Of a DNA stretch of 15,124 nucleotides, positions 12,983 to 15,124 are shown one piece after another. Position 1 is the first letter of the stretch. The number at the start of each line of letters is the position of its first letter. Source of the DNA: Methanosphaera sp. rholeuAM130 (lineage in GTDB: Archaea > Methanobacteriota > Methanobacteria > Methanobacteriales > Methanobacteriaceae); the NCBI GenBank assembly GCA_003266065.1, contig MUZY01000007.1:1-15124 (forward strand), in the 5' to 3' direction. Below the pieces are notes generated by a model that worked only from the letters and a program-made list of their open reading frames with translations, did not search any database and was not told the DNA's origin. Both the position numbers and the translations under genes were made by a program.

Positions 12983-15124
12983 TTAATTTACCACTCTTAT
13001 TGTGCTGGTCGTATTTCTCTGATTTTTGTATGCAAGCCTGTCCTGCGTTACTATTTCTATTGACGTGTATTTGTTGTATGCAGGTATCTTGATGTTGTTA
13101 ATCTTCAGCACTCCGTTTGTAGAGTAGTAGTACATTGCTTCGGTACCGTTTTTAAGGCTTACACCGTTGATTTTGATAACGCACTTGTTTGGTCCGGCTA
13201 CGATGTTACCCAGATAATCCCTGATTGTTGCAGTTAACGATAAAGTATGCGTCTTGTTGTTTACCGTTGCGTTTGCTATTGCTATCGTGATGTTTGATCT
13301 TTCAACCTGGAAGTACGACGTGTTTCTGATGTCTTCGTTGTAGTTTTTGTTGTAGAAACCCGCAAGTATCGTATGGTTTTTAGGCGTCATGGTCTTTCCG
13401 TCGGTTACTCCTGAAAGTCCCAGCGGTACAGTGTAGTTTACCGTTGCAACCCCATTTACAATTTTTGCCTTGAGCATATTGCCCTTTGAGTCCTTGAGCG
13501 TGATGCCGTTTACCTTGAAGTAGACAAACTCATCTGAGTATTTTACAAGATTGGTGCTGTCCTTTCCGTTTGTCGTATCATAAACGGTGGCCGTAATCGT
13601 CAATGTCTGACCCTGCTTTATTGTCTTGACGTTGCTGGTAACAACTATTCTAGCACTTCTAAGTTTAATCTGTGCTTTAGCCGTGTTGCTGTTGGACTTT
13701 TCATATAACGTCGTTCCGATGTAGCTTGCCGAGATTTGGCTGATGCTTTTCATGCTCAAATCAGCAATGATTGTAGTAGTGGCTATTCCATTGGACACGT
13801 AGACCTTTAACGGATTGCTTGAACCGGACAGTTTGCCGTTATCCTTAAGGGTAACTCCATTCAATTTGAAGATTACGCGACCGCCCTCAACTGCCGTACC
13901 GGTATTGTCCTTTACAGTAGCCGTCAATGTTATCCTGTCTCCTACAACACCGCTAAGTGCGGATACAGTTGTGGTCGTGGTCACGGCTTTAATCGTATCC
14001 TCAAATCTGTTATAGATTATTTGCCCCTTATCTCCAACGTTTTCCACCGTTGACGGATATTTTTTTCCATTGTAGTTTACGTTTCCTGTGACGGTTACCT
14101 TGCTTCCATAGTTGTTGAGATTTGTACCGTCGTTGGATACGACGTTGGCCGTGAAGTTGTTGTATCTGATCTTGAAGTTGTCCCCATAATTGCTGATGGC
14201 AGATCCAACATATTCTGCACGATTGTTGATGAACTTATTGTAGCATATGTCGATTGATGTTGTATCTGAGTATATTGCTCCGCCTTCAAATGCTCTGTTG
14301 TTTTTGAAAGTGTTTAACCTTATGGTGGTATTCTTTGAGTCTTTTACTGATATGCATCCGCCCATTCCGTCAAATTCGTTTGCCTCGTTGGAGTCGAAGA
14401 CATTGGTTGAGATGATGGAAGTATCACCGTGGTATATGCAGATTACGCCGCCGTTGAATGCACCTGTAGTATTCATGAAAAGGTTATTGGTGGCCGTCAG
14501 GTTTCCCTCGTTCTGTATTATTCCACCCCAGCCGAGCACTTCATTGTTGTAGGTCTTTGTACCTGTAATTTTTAACGTTGCATTGTTGAATATCATCCCT
14601 TCCCCACAGCTGTTGTTTGTTATCAGACAGTCTGTTATGGTGGCAAGGTAGCTGTTTGCTATCATTGAGTCTTCAATATAATTGTTGTTTGTAATCAGAC
14701 TGTTGGATAATGCAAGTTGCGGCTGATTTTTTTGATTGTTGTAGTTAGCGATGTTCAATATTACAATACCATGTCCTTCAGCGTAGTTGTTGTTGAATTC
14801 GCAGCCGTTAATCGTTGCCCTCTGCAGGTTAATGATTGCACCGGCACAGTCGGCATTGTTTTGCCTGAATGTGCTGTTTATAGCATTCAACTGTTTGTTG
14901 TTGTATACTGCTCCACCGGTACTTGCCTCATTGTTTGACAGTGTGGAGTTTCTTATTGCCAGATTTCCATTGTTGTATATTGCCCCGCCGACCGGTTGGG
15001 TGTTCTGTAAACTTTTTTTGGCTTCGTTGTTGTTTAATATGCAGTTGGTGATTGTGATGTTGTTTAGTTCATTGTAGATAGCTCCACCGTTTTTAGATGC
15101 GGTGTTTCCGGTAAAGTTAGTGTT
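12983..15124 (-). CDS. adhesin-like protein: beta-helix plus Ig-like domains, 5' part missing
   Basis: The frame is open to the window edge, so the visible 713 residues are the C-terminal part of a larger protein; the TTG at 14890 is internal. Visible residues 1 to about 368 are right-handed beta-helix repeats, with recurring GGAIYN, NNEA and (I/L)xNNxF units as in pectate-lyase-like surface proteins. From about 380 to the end there are three Ig-like domains of bacterial Big type. Each has a similar strand: VIFKLNGVTLKDNG, VYFKVNGITLKDSKG, CVIKINGVSLKNG. No transmembrane helix or cell-wall anchor is seen at the end (TSTIRVVN). Such proteins are exported and thought to mediate attachment. The base composition is distinct: one counted 60-base line (13381-13440) is 50 percent GC, against 25 percent for 10501-10560 in the SWIM gene. 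Confidence 0.85.
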   Translation of the reverse strand, partial: NTNFTGNTASKNGGAIYNELNNITITNCILNNNEAKKSLQNTQPVGGAIYNNGNLAIRNSTLSNNEASTGGAVYNNKQLNAINSTFRQNNADCAGAIINLQRATINGCEFNNNYAEGHGIVILNIANYNNQKNQPQLALSNSLITNNNYIEDSMIANSYLATITDCLITNNSCGEGMIFNNATLKITGTKTYNNEVLGWGGIIQNEGNLTATNNLFMNTTGAFNGGVICIYHGDTSIISTNVFDSNEANEFDGMGGCISVKDSKNTTIRLNTFKNNRAFEGGAIYSDTTSIDICYNKFINNRAEYVGSAISNYGDNFKIRYNNFTANVVSNDGTNLNNYGSKVTVTGNVNYNGKKYPSTVENVGDKGQIIYNRFEDTIKAVTTTTTVSALSGVVGDRITLTATVKDNTGTAVEGGRVIFKLNGVTLKDNGKLSGSSNPLKVYVSNGIATTTIIADLSMKSISQISASYIGTTLYEKSNSNTAKAQIKLRSARIVVTSNVKTIKQGQTLTITATVYDTTNGKDSTNLVKYSDEFVYFKVNGITLKDSKGNMLKAKIVNGVATVNYTVPLGLSGVTDGKTMTPKNHTILAGFYNKNYNEDIRNTSYFQVERSNITIAIANATVNNKTHTLSLTATIRDYLGNIVAGPNKCVIKINGVSLKNGTEAMYYYSTNGVLKINNIKIPAYNKYTSIEIVTQDRLAYKNQRNTTSTIRVVN

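Overview
The window is AT-rich archaeal DNA that most resembles the order Methanobacteriales, probably Methanosphaera or a close relative. This rests on gene content only: giant Asn/Thr-rich secreted adhesin-like proteins with chitobiase-type and Ig-like repeats, a cluster of small SWIM zinc-finger proteins, a DUF3800 fragment, AGGAGG-type ribosome binding sites and very low GC in most genes. There is no rRNA, tRNA, CRISPR array or complete insertion sequence. Almost everything reads on the minus strand.

Region 1 (211-4250, minus): a secreted protein of about 1082 residues with a signal peptide, an acidic linker, at least four chitobiase-like repeats and a distinctive C-terminal module. Its last codons overlap a gene for a six-helix membrane protein. 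The surface protein has no ATG. The best-placed start after its Shine-Dalgarno sequence is ATT.

Region 2 (4422-8192): a 5'-truncated DUF3800 gene and a GC-rich intergenic island, then partial or decayed copies of the region 1 two-gene unit. One copy (8192-6389) keeps only the C-terminal module plus its overlapping membrane partner. A second (about 5955-5287) is broken by frameshifts and stops, and is followed by a different, two-helix membrane protein. A further ORF (5958-6293) carries a tail resembling the six-helix family. The layout recalls polymorphic effector/partner loci with orphan C-terminal cassettes; that is inference.

Region 3 (8193-9286, minus): a decayed two-gene locus, a helical antitoxin-like protein followed by a PIN-domain protein, each with visible frame breaks. 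A second, shorter decayed relative of the helical protein lies at 12529-12880 on the plus strand.

Region 4 (9520-12424, minus): three closely spaced genes, two with an N-terminal SWIM zinc finger (CxC-x5-CxH) and a third without one, probably one operon.

Region 5 (12983 to the window edge, minus): the 3' 713 codons of an adhesin-like protein, with right-handed beta-helix repeats followed by three Ig-like domains. Its GC content is visibly higher than that of its neighbours.

Overall this is an accessory cell-surface region: secreted repeat proteins, membrane partners, and remnants of toxin-antitoxin-like and duplicated genes, shaped by repeated duplication, truncation and decay. All homology statements come from reading the translations; no database search was run.
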